From Cognaticolwellia mytili (lineage in GTDB: Bacteria > Pseudomonadota > Gammaproteobacteria > Enterobacterales > Alteromonadaceae): a DNA stretch of 64,000 bases. The stretch spans positions 1-64,000 of the forward strand of contig NZ_NBOF01000007.1 in NCBI RefSeq assembly GCF_002104475.1, in the 5' to 3' direction. A program made the translations under genes and the position numbers. The notes under the pieces were generated by a model that worked only from the letters and a program-made list of their open reading frames with translations, ran no database searches and was not told the origin of the DNA. Shown in pieces: positions 12,912-21,407 of this stretch. Every line of letters starts with the position of its first letter. Positions within the stretch are counted from its first letter, which is position 1.

Positions 12912-13406
12912 TTAAGCAGCTTCTTGCTCTTTCTGATCGCGTACTGCAGCAATCGTGCGGCAAAGTTTGCCTGCAGATGCTTCTTTCATAGCGCTCATTA
13001 AACGTGCAATTGCTTCGTCGTAAGTTGGTAGCTTAGCTAACATATTTACGTCTACTGCATTACCTTCAAATGCTGCTGCTTTTAATTCAAAGTTTTCGTT
13101 AGTTTTAGCGAAATCTGTGAATAAACGCGCTGCGGCACCCGGATGCTCGTTTGAAAATGCAATTAAAGATGGACCAACTAATGTGTCAGTAACACATTCA
13201 AAGTCAGTACCTTGTAATGCACGACGTGCTAACGTGTTACGGATAACTTTCATCCATACACCGTTTTCACGTGCTTGCTTACGTAATACAGTAATTGCTT
13301 CAACTGAAACACCGCGTGAATCCGCGACTACAGCTGATTGAGCGCCACTAGCAGCTTCTTGAACTTCAGCAACAATTGCTTTTTTGTCATCAAGATTGAT
13401 AGCCAT
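12912..13406 (-). CDS. rplJ: 50S ribosomal protein L10
   Basis: L10, 164 aa, the stalk base that anchors L7/L12 dimers to 23S rRNA. It starts [20 protein letters not shown]. The N-terminal RNA-binding domain contains the conserved [10 protein letters not shown] segment, and the C-terminal helix binds L7/L12. A good AGGAG ribosome binding site precedes the start. The 300-bp region before it carries the L10 leader structure, so translation of rplJ-rplL is expected to be repressed by the L10-L7/L12 complex. Confidence 0.98.
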   Translation of the reverse strand: MAINLDDKKAIVAEVQEAASGAQSAVVADSRGVSVEAITVLRKQARENGVWMKVIRNTLARRALQGTDFECVTDTLVGPSLIAFSNEHPGAAARLFTDFAKTNENFELKAAAFEGNAVDVNMLAKLPTYDEAIARLMSAMKEASAGKLCRTIAAVRDQKEQEAA

Positions 13407-13424
13407 TGGCTTTACTCCTGGTTC

Positions 13425-13600
13425 ACCGGCAATAAAAAACCGGTATTTACTATCCCTAAGTCAATTAACATCAACTTAGGCCGTTACGGCGAGGACCAGA
13501 ATTAGGAAATACTGGGTAATCACCATCTACGTAGGAAAAATTAAGCTTTCTATGAAGAATCATATCGGCTCCTACGGTCTTTGACGGGGTTGTCTTAAGC
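13425..13600 (-). promoter_or_regulatory. Ribosomal L10 leader (autoregulatory mRNA element)
   Basis: The untranslated region before rplJ contains the hallmarks of the L10 leader. Complementary blocks lie around the conserved GACCGTAGGAGCC (about 13568-13580) and CTACGTAGATGGTGA (about 13519-13535), a CCGTAACGG hairpin lies near 13480, and a CCGG-closed hairpin abuts the rplJ ribosome binding site. In E. coli the L10-L7/L12 complex binds this structure and blocks translation. Exact ends are approximate; a covariance-model search would settle them. Confidence 0.8.
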
Positions 13601-13706
13601 AAATAAATGCTAATAAATAGACAACACCTACCAAAATTTAAGGGGCGAAATTATAGTCTACAATTACGCCCTTGTAAAGTATCGATGAACGACACTTTAC
13701 AGAAAA

Positions 13707-14402
13707 TTAAGCTGTTAAACTAGCTTGGTTAACGGTAACACCGGCACCCATAGTAGTTGAAACAGAAATTTTCTTAATAAACTGACCTTTCGCGTTAGCT
13801 GGTTTTGCTTTCTTAAGCGCTTCCAATAATGCTTCAAGGTTTTGTTGCAAATTAGCTTCTTCGAAATCAGCCTTACCAATAGTAGTATGGATGATACCGT
13901 TTTTGTCATTGCGGTAGCGAATTTGACCCGCTTTTGCATTGTTAACAGCTGTAGTAACATCTGGAGTTACTGTGCCAACTTTAGGGTTAGGCATTAAACC
14001 ACGAGGGCCTAAGATTTGACCTAGTTGACCAACAACACGCATTGCATCTGGAGTAGCAATTACAACGTCAAAGTCCATGTTACCAGCTTTAACTTGCTCT
14101 GCTAAATCTTCCATACCTACAACGTCAGCACCAGCTGCTTTTGCTTTTTCTGCGTTTGCACCTTGTGTAAATACAGCAACACGAACATCACGACCAGTAC
14201 CGTGAGGTAATACAGTCGCGCCACGTACGTTTTGATCTGATTTACGAGCATCAATGCCAAGGTTTACAGCAACATCTACACTTTCACGAAAGTTAGCAGT
14301 AGCAAGTTCTTTAAGTAAAGAAAGCGCTTCATTGATGTCATATTCTTTTAATACGTCTACTTTTTCACGGATAAGACGAGCGCGTTTTGATAATTTAGCC
14401 AT
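13707..14402 (-). CDS. rplA: 50S ribosomal protein L1
   Basis: L1, 231 aa, forms the mobile L1 stalk that helps release deacylated tRNA, and in E. coli represses the rplKA mRNA. It starts [20 protein letters not shown] and contains the conserved block [20 protein letters not shown] in the second domain. It begins 3 bp after the rplK stop, so the two genes are probably translationally coupled. Length and sequence are ordinary. Confidence 0.98.
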   Translation of the reverse strand: MAKLSKRARLIREKVDVLKEYDINEALSLLKELATANFRESVDVAVNLGIDARKSDQNVRGATVLPHGTGRDVRVAVFTQGANAEKAKAAGADVVGMEDLAEQVKAGNMDFDVVIATPDAMRVVGQLGQILGPRGLMPNPKVGTVTPDVTTAVNNAKAGQIRYRNDKNGIIHTTIGKADFEEANLQQNLEALLEALKKAKPANAKGQFIKKISVSTTMGAGVTVNQASLTA

Positions 14403-14405
14403 TGA

Positions 14406-14834
14406 TTAGTCCTCTACCACTAAACCCATTGAACGAGCTGAGCCCGCAATGGTACGCACTGCAGCTTCCATAGAGCCAGCAGTAAGATCTGATTCTTTTG
14501 TCTTAACAATTTCTTCAAGTTGTGCTGTCGTAACAGTACCAACTTTTTCAGTGTTAGGACGGCCAGAACCGCTCTTGATACCAGCAGCTTTCTTAAGTAA
14601 GTAAGAAGCAGGTGGTGTTTTTGTTTCAAACGTAAAAGAACGATCCGCATATACTGTAATTACTACAGGAACTGGAGCGCCTTTTTCGATAGAATCTGTT
14701 TTTGCGTTAAACGCTTTACAGAATTCCATGATGTTTACACCATGTTGACCTAGTGCAGGACCAACTGGTGGTGACGGATTTGCTGCACCAGCAGCAACTT
14801 GTAGCTTGATTAAAGCTGTGACTTTCTTAGCCAT
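14406..14834 (-). CDS. rplK: 50S ribosomal protein L11
   Basis: L11, 142 aa, part of the GTPase-associated centre; it is also needed for RelA activation and is the main methylation target of PrmA. The N-terminal proline-rich motif [20 protein letters not shown] and the C-terminal rRNA-binding domain ending [10 protein letters not shown] are present. It is the first gene of the rplKAJL-rpoBC unit, with a predicted promoter about 100 bp upstream and a leader hairpin between them. Confidence 0.98.
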   Translation of the reverse strand: MAKKVTALIKLQVAAGAANPSPPVGPALGQHGVNIMEFCKAFNAKTDSIEKGAPVPVVITVYADRSFTFETKTPPASYLLKKAAGIKSGSGRPNTEKVGTVTTAQLEEIVKTKESDLTAGSMEAAVRTIAGSARSMGLVVED

Positions 14835-14900
14835 GGTTTTAATACCTTTAGTATGGGTTCAAACGCTAATAATTAAATCAGCTCCCCGTTAACAAAAAAG

Positions 14901-14927
14901 CGATTTTACCTTAACAAGATAAAATCG
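14901..14927 (-). promoter_or_regulatory. Leader hairpin with T-run before rplK
   Basis: On the minus strand an 8-bp stem (CGATTTTA and its complement, 11-nt loop) is followed by CTTTTTTG. It lies at or next to the predicted transcription start, so it would form the very 5' end of the rplK mRNA. It could act as a weak attenuator, protect the 5' end, or belong to an L1 control region. The choice cannot be made from sequence. Confidence 0.4.
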
Positions 14928-14934
14928 GCAGCGG

Positions 14935-14964
14935 ATTATATATCATTCAAAGGTAAGATCACAA
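14935..14964 (-). promoter_or_regulatory. Predicted sigma-70 promoter of rplK operon
   Basis: On the minus strand TTGTGA (14959-14964) and a consensus TATAAT (14935-14940) are spaced by 18 bp. It lies downstream of the nusG terminator and about 100 bp before rplK, where the L11 operon promoter is expected. Confidence 0.65.
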
Positions 14965-15161
14965 GAAAATACGACTATTTTGTTTAAAAAAACAACGTAA
15001 AAGTATTTCAACGAAAAACATTTCGGAAATGAAATTATAATTGCATTTAGCTTCACAAAAATATTAGGCGTTTTCATCGCCTGAGAGTTGACCCAAAGCA
15101 AGAGTATACATTCTGTAATCTGTATTTATACCAATTAGTCTGCTGACTAAACTTCAGATAT

Positions 15162-15193
15162 AAAAAAACCAGAGTACTGACTCTGGTTTTTTT
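15162..15193. terminator. Bidirectional-looking terminator after nusG
   Basis: A 7-bp stem CCAGAGT/ACTCTGG with a 4-nt loop is flanked by seven As and seven Ts, giving a strong intrinsic terminator on either strand. It lies 25 bp after the nusG stop and separates secE-nusG from the rplK unit. Confidence 0.9.
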
Positions 15194-15218
15194 ATATCTT
15201 ATATTGCTACGTTTAGCG

Positions 15219-15815
15219 CTAGCCTTTTTCGACTTGACCAAATTCCAAATCAACAGGCGTTGAACGACCAAATATAAGCACCGATACTTTAATGCGGTTT
15301 TTCTCGTAATCTAGCTCTTCAACAACACCGTTAAAGTCAGCAAATGGACCGTCAATAACACGTACCACTTCGCCTGGTTCAAATAATGTTTTAGGCTTAG
15401 GCTTATCAGTATCTTCAAGACGTTGAAGAATACGATCGGCTTCTTTTTGGCTAATCGGTGCAGGACGTTCTTTTGTACCACCGATAAAACCAAGTACGCG
15501 AGGTACACTTTTAACTAAATGCCAAGACTCATCATCTAGTTCCATGTGAACTAACACATAACCGGGGAAAAATTTACGTGAGCTTTTACGTTTTTGTCCG
15601 GCACGCATTTCAATAACTTCTTCGGTAGGCACTAAGATTTCACCAAACTTTTCTTCTAAGCCGTGAATACCAATATGTTCTACTAATGTTTTCTGTACGC
15701 GGCCTTCATAACCAGAAAACGCTTGTACTACATACCAGCGTAATTTAGGATTTGTATTAACAACAGGTTCATTGCTTTCTTCGTTTTCTTCTGGAGAGAT
15801 GTTTTCTTCAGTCAT
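15219..15815 (-). CDS. nusG: Transcription termination/antitermination factor NusG
   Basis: NusG, 198 aa, binds the RNA polymerase clamp through its NGN domain and links it to Rho or ribosomal S10 through its KOW domain. An acidic 25-residue N-terminal tail precedes the NGN start ([20 protein letters not shown]); the KOW motif ([20 protein letters not shown]) is around residues 147-166. The tail makes it slightly longer than the 181-aa E. coli protein. It lies 10 bp after secE in a two-gene unit ended by a strong terminator. Confidence 0.98.
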   Translation of the reverse strand: MTEENISPEENEESNEPVVNTNPKLRWYVVQAFSGYEGRVQKTLVEHIGIHGLEEKFGEILVPTEEVIEMRAGQKRKSSRKFFPGYVLVHMELDDESWHLVKSVPRVLGFIGGTKERPAPISQKEADRILQRLEDTDKPKPKTLFEPGEVVRVIDGPFADFNGVVEELDYEKNRIKVSVLIFGRSTPVDLEFGQVEKG

Positions 15816-15825
15816 GATATTACCT

Positions 15826-16209
15826 TTAACCTACTTTTAAACCAGTAATTAATCCAACTACCCAAAATAGAACTGAATCTAAGCCCCAAAGTAGTAAAGA
15901 CATAATCAATGTTGCCACCAATACGATACCAGTTGTTTGAACAGCTTCTTGACGTGTTGGCCAAACAACTTTACGTGCTTCTGTGCGTGACTCTTTTGCA
16001 AATGCTACTGCAGAACGACCTTTAACTGTTTGCATAGCAACAAGTCCCGCAATAATAATAACTGCTACTACAGCTAAAGCACGAACAAGAATTGATTGCT
16101 CAGCAAAAAAGTAGTTGCCCACAACTGCACCAGCTAAAAGAAGAACAATAACGCTCCACTTTAAAAAATCGAGCGAACCACTAGGTTCATGTTCAGTACT
16201 TGCGTTCAT
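15826..16209 (-). CDS. secE: Preprotein translocase subunit SecE
   Basis: SecE, 127 aa, the clamp subunit of the SecYEG channel in the inner membrane. Three hydrophobic segments are visible: about 18-35 ([17 protein letters not shown]), 41-60 and 96-120. The conserved amphipathic helix before the last segment ([20 protein letters not shown]) is intact. Length equals the E. coli protein, which also has three segments instead of the single one of many bacteria. It is the first gene of the secE-nusG pair, downstream of tRNA-Trp and a hairpin. Confidence 0.97.
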   Translation of the reverse strand: MNASTEHEPSGSLDFLKWSVIVLLLAGAVVGNYFFAEQSILVRALAVVAVIIIAGLVAMQTVKGRSAVAFAKESRTEARKVVWPTRQEAVQTTGIVLVATLIMSLLLWGLDSVLFWVVGLITGLKVG

Positions 16210-16249
16210 ATTTACTACCTGTAATTACACGTCTAATCTAAGACAAAAC

Positions 16250-16270
16250 AACCCCAACAAAGTCGGGGTT
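16250..16270 (-). terminator. Hairpin between tRNA-Trp and secE
   Basis: On the minus strand AACCCC pairs with GGGGTT across a 9-nt loop, followed by GTTTTG. It lies about 50 bases after the tRNA-Trp 3' end and could be a partial terminator or a tRNA processing structure. Confidence 0.5.
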
Positions 16271-16318
16271 AAATTCTAAAGCGCTAATAAACTAAACATT
16301 AGCACTTTACTCAAAAAA

Positions 16319-16395
16319 TGGCAGGGGTAGAGAGATTCGAACTCCCAACCGTCGGTTTTGGAGACCGCTGTTCTACCAATTGGAACTATACCCCT
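16319..16395 (-). tRNA. tRNA-Trp (CCA anticodon)
   Basis: A 77-nt cloverleaf on the minus strand. The acceptor stem AGGGGTA pairs with TACCCCT, the anticodon loop CTCCAAA gives CCA, the T-arm is GGGAGTTCGAATCTC, and the 3' GCCA end is encoded. It resembles the E. coli tryptophan tRNA. The location just upstream of secE-nusG is a familiar arrangement in gammaproteobacteria. Confidence 0.97.
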
Positions 16396-16469
16396 TCAAA
16401 TTGTACTTACACTTAACGAGTGATTCTTAGTTGCTTGGGAATTAAGAGTGACTCTAGAAGTGAGGCGCT

Positions 16470-16497
16470 ATTATACTAATCAAATTATTTTACTCAA
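16470..16497 (-). promoter_or_regulatory. Predicted promoter of tRNA-Trp / secE-nusG
   Basis: On the minus strand TTGAGT (16492-16497) and a consensus TATAAT (16470-16475) are spaced by 16 bp and followed by the GC-rich discriminator AGCGCCTC, typical of stringently controlled stable-RNA promoters. The remaining gene-free bases up to 16854 show no other recognisable element. Confidence 0.7.
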
Positions 16498-16854
16498 GGA
16501 CTATTTTCCTGACTTTAGAATAGCTTTACTTCGCAACCAGCTTAATTGATCAATAAAACGCAGTTTCACTGAAAATGAACGGCCCTTATTGAGTATTTCA
16601 TTACATTAAGCTCTTCTGCATTCACACAGAGAAAATATAGACAACATCACACCTTCTACCAATTAAATGCGCGGGCAATAATAAGAAAACTTACTTTCTC
16701 ATCATACTCTTTTACTTCAGAAAACAGATTATTTGTAGGGCCACTATATTTACAAATATAAATCAGCTGTCTGGTATTCATGCCGTGATCTTTTATTACA
16801 GAACAAGGTATGATTAACGCATATAAATAACGCCAAACACTTAAGAAATTAAAC

Positions 16855-18651
16855 ATGACTTTAAAATACACGGTTAACTTTGATGATGTTAATAAGCACT
16901 TATTTAATGTGAAAATCGAAATTCCAAAGCATCCACAAGCCATTTTAAATTTATCATTACCAGCATGGATACCCGGTTCTTATATGATCAGGGACTTTTC
17001 CAAAAACATTATTAATCTTAAAGCTAAAAAGGGAAATGAGCCGTTAAACATTGAGCCAATTGATAAACAAAACTGGTCAATAGCCTCTAATGGTGAAGAA
17101 TGTATCGTTGAATATCAGGTCTATGCTTTTGATAGTTCAGTTAGAACGGCATATTTAGATCAAAACCGCGCATTTTTTAACGGTACTAGCTTATTCTTAT
17201 CTGTTAATGAGTTTAAAAATGAAAAGCATGAAGTAAATTTAGTTAAACCGAGTTTTACAGAAGTATGGAAAGTAGCTACTGGTTTACAAAGAACGAACAA
17301 AACATCACTTTTTAGCTTCGGTATTTATGAAAGTGATAATTACGCTGAGTTAATTGATTGCCCCGTGGAAATCGGTAATTTTACGCATCTAGAGTTTATG
17401 GTTGCGGGAACACCGCATTACATAATTTTGAACGGGAAACATTATGCTGATACTGAAAGGTTAGTTCAAGATACAATTAAGCTATGTCAGCACCATATAG
17501 ATTTATTTGGCAAAAATACTGCTGGTAAACCGCCGTTTGACGAATATTGGTTTTTAACGAATATCTTACCGAGTGGTTTTGGTGGATTAGAACACAAAAA
17601 TTCTACGGCATTATTATGTTCAACGTTCGATTTTCCAAATATCAATAAGCCCGAAGAGTTATCTGACGGTTATAAAACTTTATTAAGCTTAATTTCCCAT
17701 GAGTACTTTCACAGTTGGAATGTTTGTAGAATTAAGCCAGAAGAATTTATTCCTTATACTTTAAATAATGAAAGTTACACCAAGCAGCTTTGGGCATACG
17801 AGGGTATTACTTCTTATTATGATGATTTTAGCTTATTCAGAACAGGTATCATTTCGTTTGAAGAGTATTTAAAGCTGAAAAGTAAAACTATTAGTCGTGT
17901 AAATCGCGGGAACGGTCAATTAAAGCAAAATTTAATTGAATCCAGTTATTATACCTGGACTAAGTTTTATCAACAGGGCGCTGATGCAGCCAATAACATT
18001 GTTAGTTACTACACTAAAGGCTCGTTAGTAGCTCTATGGCTTGATTTAACTATTCGAAAGTTAACAAATACTACTAAATCTTTAGACGATGTTATGCGCG
18101 TATTGTGGGGGGATTTTTTAAATAATGGTAATGATTATAAAGGTACTCAACTAGACACTATTATTAGTATTGTTAATGAATTAACTGAAACAGATTTAAC
18201 TCAAGAATTTAATAATTTATTAAATGGTAAATCGCCTGCTCCTCTTACTAGTTTATTAGCTGAATTTGGCGTAAAGCTTGAACAAGTCCCTTCAAAAACA
18301 GCATCATTATTAGAAGTTTCAACTGATTGTCATAACCCATTTATTGGTATTATATTCAAAGAAGCAAAATTAGGTGTTGAAGCGACTCAAATATTAGAAA
18401 ATTCACCTGCAGAGCAAGCAGGAATTAGTGTTCAAGATAATATAATTGCCATTGATAATATCGTTGTCAATAAAGCTAATTTTTCAGATGTAATCTGCAA
18501 CTTAGCATTAAGTAAAAACTATGATATCGCTTATATAAGAAATGGAGAATTGCTCAGTTCGACAATAGAAACTATTTTACCTATTAATGAGCTTAGCCAA
18601 CTGACTATTTTTGACAATGCGAAAGTTAAGAATTGGCAGAATCAAACATAA
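16855..18651 (+). CDS. M61 family metallopeptidase with PDZ domain
   Basis: 598 aa, resembles the M61 glycyl-aminopeptidase family: an N-terminal beta domain (1-180), then a thermolysin-like catalytic domain. The zinc motif HEYFH is at 282-286 inside SHEYFHSWNVCRIKPEEF, and E316 in AYEGITSYYDD is the likely third ligand. A PDZ domain follows near residues 490-570 (SPAEQAGISVQDNIIAIDN). No signal peptide is visible, so it is probably cytoplasmic. M61 enzymes release N-terminal glycine or alanine from peptides; the substrate here is unknown. It is monocistronic, divergent from tRNA-Trp, with no obvious promoter. Confidence 0.92.
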   Translation: MTLKYTVNFDDVNKHLFNVKIEIPKHPQAILNLSLPAWIPGSYMIRDFSKNIINLKAKKGNEPLNIEPIDKQNWSIASNGEECIVEYQVYAFDSSVRTAYLDQNRAFFNGTSLFLSVNEFKNEKHEVNLVKPSFTEVWKVATGLQRTNKTSLFSFGIYESDNYAELIDCPVEIGNFTHLEFMVAGTPHYIILNGKHYADTERLVQDTIKLCQHHIDLFGKNTAGKPPFDEYWFLTNILPSGFGGLEHKNSTALLCSTFDFPNINKPEELSDGYKTLLSLISHEYFHSWNVCRIKPEEFIPYTLNNESYTKQLWAYEGITSYYDDFSLFRTGIISFEEYLKLKSKTISRVNRGNGQLKQNLIESSYYTWTKFYQQGADAANNIVSYYTKGSLVALWLDLTIRKLTNTTKSLDDVMRVLWGDFLNNGNDYKGTQLDTIISIVNELTETDLTQEFNNLLNGKSPAPLTSLLAEFGVKLEQVPSKTASLLEVSTDCHNPFIGIIFKEAKLGVEATQILENSPAEQAGISVQDNIIAIDNIVVNKANFSDVICNLALSKNYDIAYIRNGELLSSTIETILPINELSQLTIFDNAKVKNWQNQT

Positions 18652-18788
18652 GTTATAAAGCCCTATGTAAACTAAAGCGTACGCATATGCTGACAACATA
18701 AATAGACTAAACTGCACATAAAATTAGGGTAGCTTATTGAGTTATGGTAAAAAATAGCTCATTCAAAGCTCGTATAAATAATAATACT

Positions 18789-19322
18789 ATGATTAATTTA
18801 AAACGCTTCCATCATGTCGCTTATCGCTGTAAAGACGCGAAAGAAACCGTCGATTGGTACCAAAAACATTTAAACATGGAACTTACCGTTGCCATAGCAG
18901 AAAATGAAGTACCATCAACCAAGGCGCCAGATCCTTACATGCATATATTTCTTGATGCTGGCATGGGTAACGTATTAGCTTTCTTTGAAATACCAAACTC
19001 TCCTAATATGGGGCGCGATGAGAACACGCCACAATGGGTACAACATATCGCGTTAGAGGTTGAAGATGTTGACGCTTTAGTCGCAGCAAAAAAAGATCTA
19101 CAAGCGCAAAATATTGAAGTATTAGGACCCGTTAATCATGGCGTATTTAAATCAATATACTTCTTTGATCCTAATGGGCATCGCTTAGAATTGGCAACTA
19201 ATACAGGTACAACAGAACAGTACGCAGAACTGAAACGTGTGGCGCCTTTGATGGTTGAAGAATGGGCAAAAACGAAAAAAGCCCCCACTCACGCAGCGTG
19301 GTTACACCAACAAGAAGATTAA
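18789..19322 (+). CDS. VOC (glyoxalase/dioxygenase fold) family protein
   Basis: 177 aa from the ATG at 18789. The upstream in-frame ATG at 18744 would add 15 polar residues with no family look, so the later start MINLKRFHHVAYRCKDAKET is preferred, although neither has a strong ribosome binding site. Two beta-alpha-beta-beta-beta units are visible. Candidate metal ligands are His in FHHVAYRC, His in WVQHIALEVEDVD, and Glu in HRLELATN. The fold covers glyoxalases, extradiol dioxygenases and resistance proteins; the substrate cannot be told. The short C-terminal helix ending THAAWLHQQED is conserved-looking. A perfect 9-bp hairpin follows the stop. Confidence 0.85.
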   Translation: MINLKRFHHVAYRCKDAKETVDWYQKHLNMELTVAIAENEVPSTKAPDPYMHIFLDAGMGNVLAFFEIPNSPNMGRDENTPQWVQHIALEVEDVDALVAAKKDLQAQNIEVLGPVNHGVFKSIYFFDPNGHRLELATNTGTTEQYAELKRVAPLMVEEWAKTKKAPTHAAWLHQQED

Positions 19323-19355
19323 CGCTAAAACTTCGACTACAGAACGCTTTTATAC

Positions 19356-19384
19356 GGCAGGTTACTTAATACTAATAACCTGCC
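19356..19384 (+). terminator. Probable terminator of the VOC gene
   Basis: A perfect 9-bp stem GGCAGGTTA/TAACCTGCC with an 11-nt loop lies 34 bases after the stop codon. The T-run after it is poor, so it may be a weak or Rho-assisted terminator. Confidence 0.5.
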
Positions 19385-19552
19385 ACTATTAAATCACTAT
19401 TCGTAGAATTAGCCCGTTCAATATTCCATCTCATCCACTCAACATTCAACCAATAAAAATAAAATATTTGCTACAGCCCTTATTAACGAAGAGTTTCATA
19501 ATTTGGGTCTCTTCTAAAAACATAGCTCTTTGCCACTATCCTTGTAAGACAT

Positions 19553-19570
19553 TACCCACTAATAAGAGAA
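19553..19570 (+). promoter_or_regulatory. Possible UvrY/GacA box upstream of the Csr-type RNA
   Basis: TGTAAG at 19553-19558 matches the left half of the known TGTAAG-N6-CTTACA activator site exactly; the right half matches at three of six positions. It lies about 95 bp before the predicted start of the RNA, a usual distance for such upstream activating sites. Tentative. Confidence 0.35.
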
Positions 19571-19610
19571 AATTAAATTTAATTCACACTTATTTACAAA
19601 AATATTACAT

Positions 19611-19641
19611 TTGAAAACAAATGGTTAGCAACCATTATACT
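19611..19641 (+). promoter_or_regulatory. Candidate promoter of the Csr-type RNA
   Basis: TTGAAA (19611-19616) and TATACT (19636-19641) are spaced by 19 bp, longer than ideal, which would suit an activator-dependent promoter. Predicted transcription start is near 19648-19650. Confidence 0.45.
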
Positions 19642-19648
19642 TTAGTCT

Positions 19649-20043
19649 AATAAATACACTAAAAATACTACTTGCTGCTTTAAAAAACTTCAGTAAAGTA
19701 TAGGTCAGCTGCTAAGGCAGCATAACAACAAAATGGATATAAATTGCACGGAAAGCAAGCGCGATAGCGCCGAAATTAATTAAAATAATATGGATTATTC
19801 ACTAAAACTCGGGAAGAGTATTGAATATTTTGTCCAAATGGACATTATGGATAGCCAAAGAAAGTGTCAGGATGACCGAGAAAAATAAAATTGAACATGG
19901 AAGATATAATAATAAGATTGGAAACTGTCAAATTCGCAGGGACTGTGACAAAAGGTTAGGATAACCACTTAAGAATCTGAATTACATTGGTGGATAATGC
20001 CACATTCTTCTACAAAAGCGACGTTATTAACGTCGCTTTTTTT
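19649..20043 (+). ncRNA. csrC: CsrB/CsrC-type CsrA-sequestering small RNA
   Basis: About 395 nt with no credible ORF. Twelve GGA triplets occur between 19735 and 19994 (starts at 19735, 19750, 19792, 19812, 19840, 19849, 19870, 19899, 19920, 19940, 19959, 19992), most in ANGGA context. Several are exposed in short hairpin loops: GTCA-GGA-TGAC (19867-19875), GGTTA-GGA-TAACC (19954-19966), CATT-GGTGGAT-AATG (19985-19999) and TTGC-ACGGAAA-GCAA. This is the CsrA decoy architecture. It ends in a strong intrinsic terminator and lies directly upstream of yihI, as csrC does in E. coli. The csrC symbol rests on synteny; the 5' end is approximate. Confidence 0.85.
20018..20043 (+). terminator. Intrinsic terminator of the Csr-type RNA
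   Basis: An 8-bp perfect stem GCGACGTT/AACGTCGC with a 3-nt loop is extended by flanking A and T runs and followed by seven Ts. It ends 72 bp before yihI, so the RNA and yihI are separate transcripts unless there is read-through. Confidence 0.92.
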
Positions 20044-20115
20044 CTTTCTATCGCTGTTTAGCGTGTAATGTCGTAAAATAGTCCTAATTGTTCATTATTA
20101 TTTAAAGTTAATACT

Positions 20116-20706
20116 ATGTCTCGTTCTAAAAAATCACGTAAACCAGGTACAGGATCAATTGGCGCCGTTAAGGATGATCGAAAAAAAGCAGTTCTAGAAC
20201 CCGTTCCACGTAGAACAAAGAAAAAAAATGGTAAAGAAGCGGGTAACCGTCAAAAAGAAGCAACAGCCAGTATCACGAATGCACAAAACTCCGCAGCAAA
20301 AAAAGATCCACGTATTGGTAATAAAACACCAATAGATCTAGGCAAAGCAGCTACAGCGCCAATCAATTCAAAGCCAGTTAAAACAAAACAGCCTAAAAAA
20401 GCACAAGAAAGCTCTCCTATTGCCGCTATTCGCGTAGTAGAAGTTGCAGAGACATTAGCTGAGCAACTAAATAGTATTGAGCAAGATGAAAGATTGCTGG
20501 CAATACTAGAAAAACAAGACGCTGAAGAAACATTAACTTCGGAAGAAGTCGACTACTATAATGAGCTAATGGAAAAGCATGAAAAGATTAGTGAAGAAAT
20601 AGGCGAAGACGAAGAAGATGAAGTCATCATTACTAGTACCAGAGCAGACTCAGAAGATGACCTTTGGGACAAAATCGATAATAGTGATTTATCACGATTT
20701 GAGTAA
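20116..20706 (+). CDS. yihI: Der GTPase-activating protein YihI
   Basis: 196 aa, starts MSRSKKSRKPGTGSIGAVKD. In E. coli YihI stimulates the GTPase of Der (EngA) and so tunes 50S ribosome assembly. The first 110 residues are strongly basic and low in complexity; a conserved helical core (about 112-160, containing LAEQLNSIEQDERLLAILEK) and an acidic tail follow, the normal YihI layout. The order Csr RNA, yihI, hemN matches the E. coli region. It is 9 bp upstream of the DUF2489 gene, so the two are likely co-transcribed. Confidence 0.9.
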   Translation: MSRSKKSRKPGTGSIGAVKDDRKKAVLEPVPRRTKKKNGKEAGNRQKEATASITNAQNSAAKKDPRIGNKTPIDLGKAATAPINSKPVKTKQPKKAQESSPIAAIRVVEVAETLAEQLNSIEQDERLLAILEKQDAEETLTSEEVDYYNELMEKHEKISEEIGEDEEDEVIITSTRADSEDDLWDKIDNSDLSRFE

Positions 20707-20715
20707 GGATAAATC

Positions 20716-21216
20716 ATGCTTTCGACCCCCTGGGTTTACCTGGCGTTATTAGGCATTGTTATTATTGGCGTGCTCGCAGCAGTAGCGACAAAATTGTTAC
20801 GACAATTGAATCAGCAAAAACTGGCGCAAGCACAGGCTCAAGCAGCGCAAAAACAAGCGCATAAGCAGCATGACAAAAAGATAATATCGAGTGTTATTAT
20901 CATAGTACGTGCAATGAAGGAAGAACAATGTGACCTTGCAGAAGGTTGTTGGCGTTTAAGTGTATTGCTTGATTCTTTAAAGCTCAGCCAAGATTTACAG
21001 CTACAATTTCCTGCGGTATTTCAACTCTATGAGGCAATTAAGCATATGCCTATTTTAGCAGCACGAAAGGAGTTAGATAAAAAGTCGCGTATGAAATTAG
21101 ACTACGATCGTATGAAGCTTGAAGCCTCTTTGGCCGAAGATATTCAACGTGACATTGAATTATTGCATCAATACGCAAATGAACAAGCAACTGTATTAAG
21201 TAATGAAGCCGTGTAA
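20716..21216 (+). CDS. DUF2489 domain-containing membrane-anchored protein
   Basis: 166 aa with one N-terminal hydrophobic segment (about 7-28), a Gln/Ala-rich coiled-coil linker (33-55) and a conserved helical domain (RAMKEEQCDLAEGCWRLSVL onward). This matches the DUF2489 family, commonly found between yihI and hemN in Vibrio and Alteromonadales. Function is unknown. It is predicted to be anchored in the inner membrane with its bulk in the cytoplasm. It follows yihI by 9 bp; hemN starts 191 bp later, probably from its own promoter. Confidence 0.82.
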   Translation: MLSTPWVYLALLGIVIIGVLAAVATKLLRQLNQQKLAQAQAQAAQKQAHKQHDKKIISSVIIIVRAMKEEQCDLAEGCWRLSVLLDSLKLSQDLQLQFPAVFQLYEAIKHMPILAARKELDKKSRMKLDYDRMKLEASLAEDIQRDIELLHQYANEQATVLSNEAV

Positions 21217-21407
21217 GCGGCTCCATTTCGTCATCAAGGCTCACAAAACAAAGCCCCTCACCAGAACCAACCTAACCCCATGTAATTATTGACAAAAACA
21301 AAACTAAAATGATATAAGTCACAATAACATCATCAGCATTGCGCTTGATCAATGTTTACCCAGCTAGTTAATCTATAATGACGGCAGATTGATAAACGGG
21401 AAGACTC

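Noticed and set aside
21345-21358. Possible FNR box upstream of hemN
   Set aside because: TTGATCAATGTTTA matches only the left half of the consensus; the right half has two of five bases. Kept only as a note in the hemN entry.
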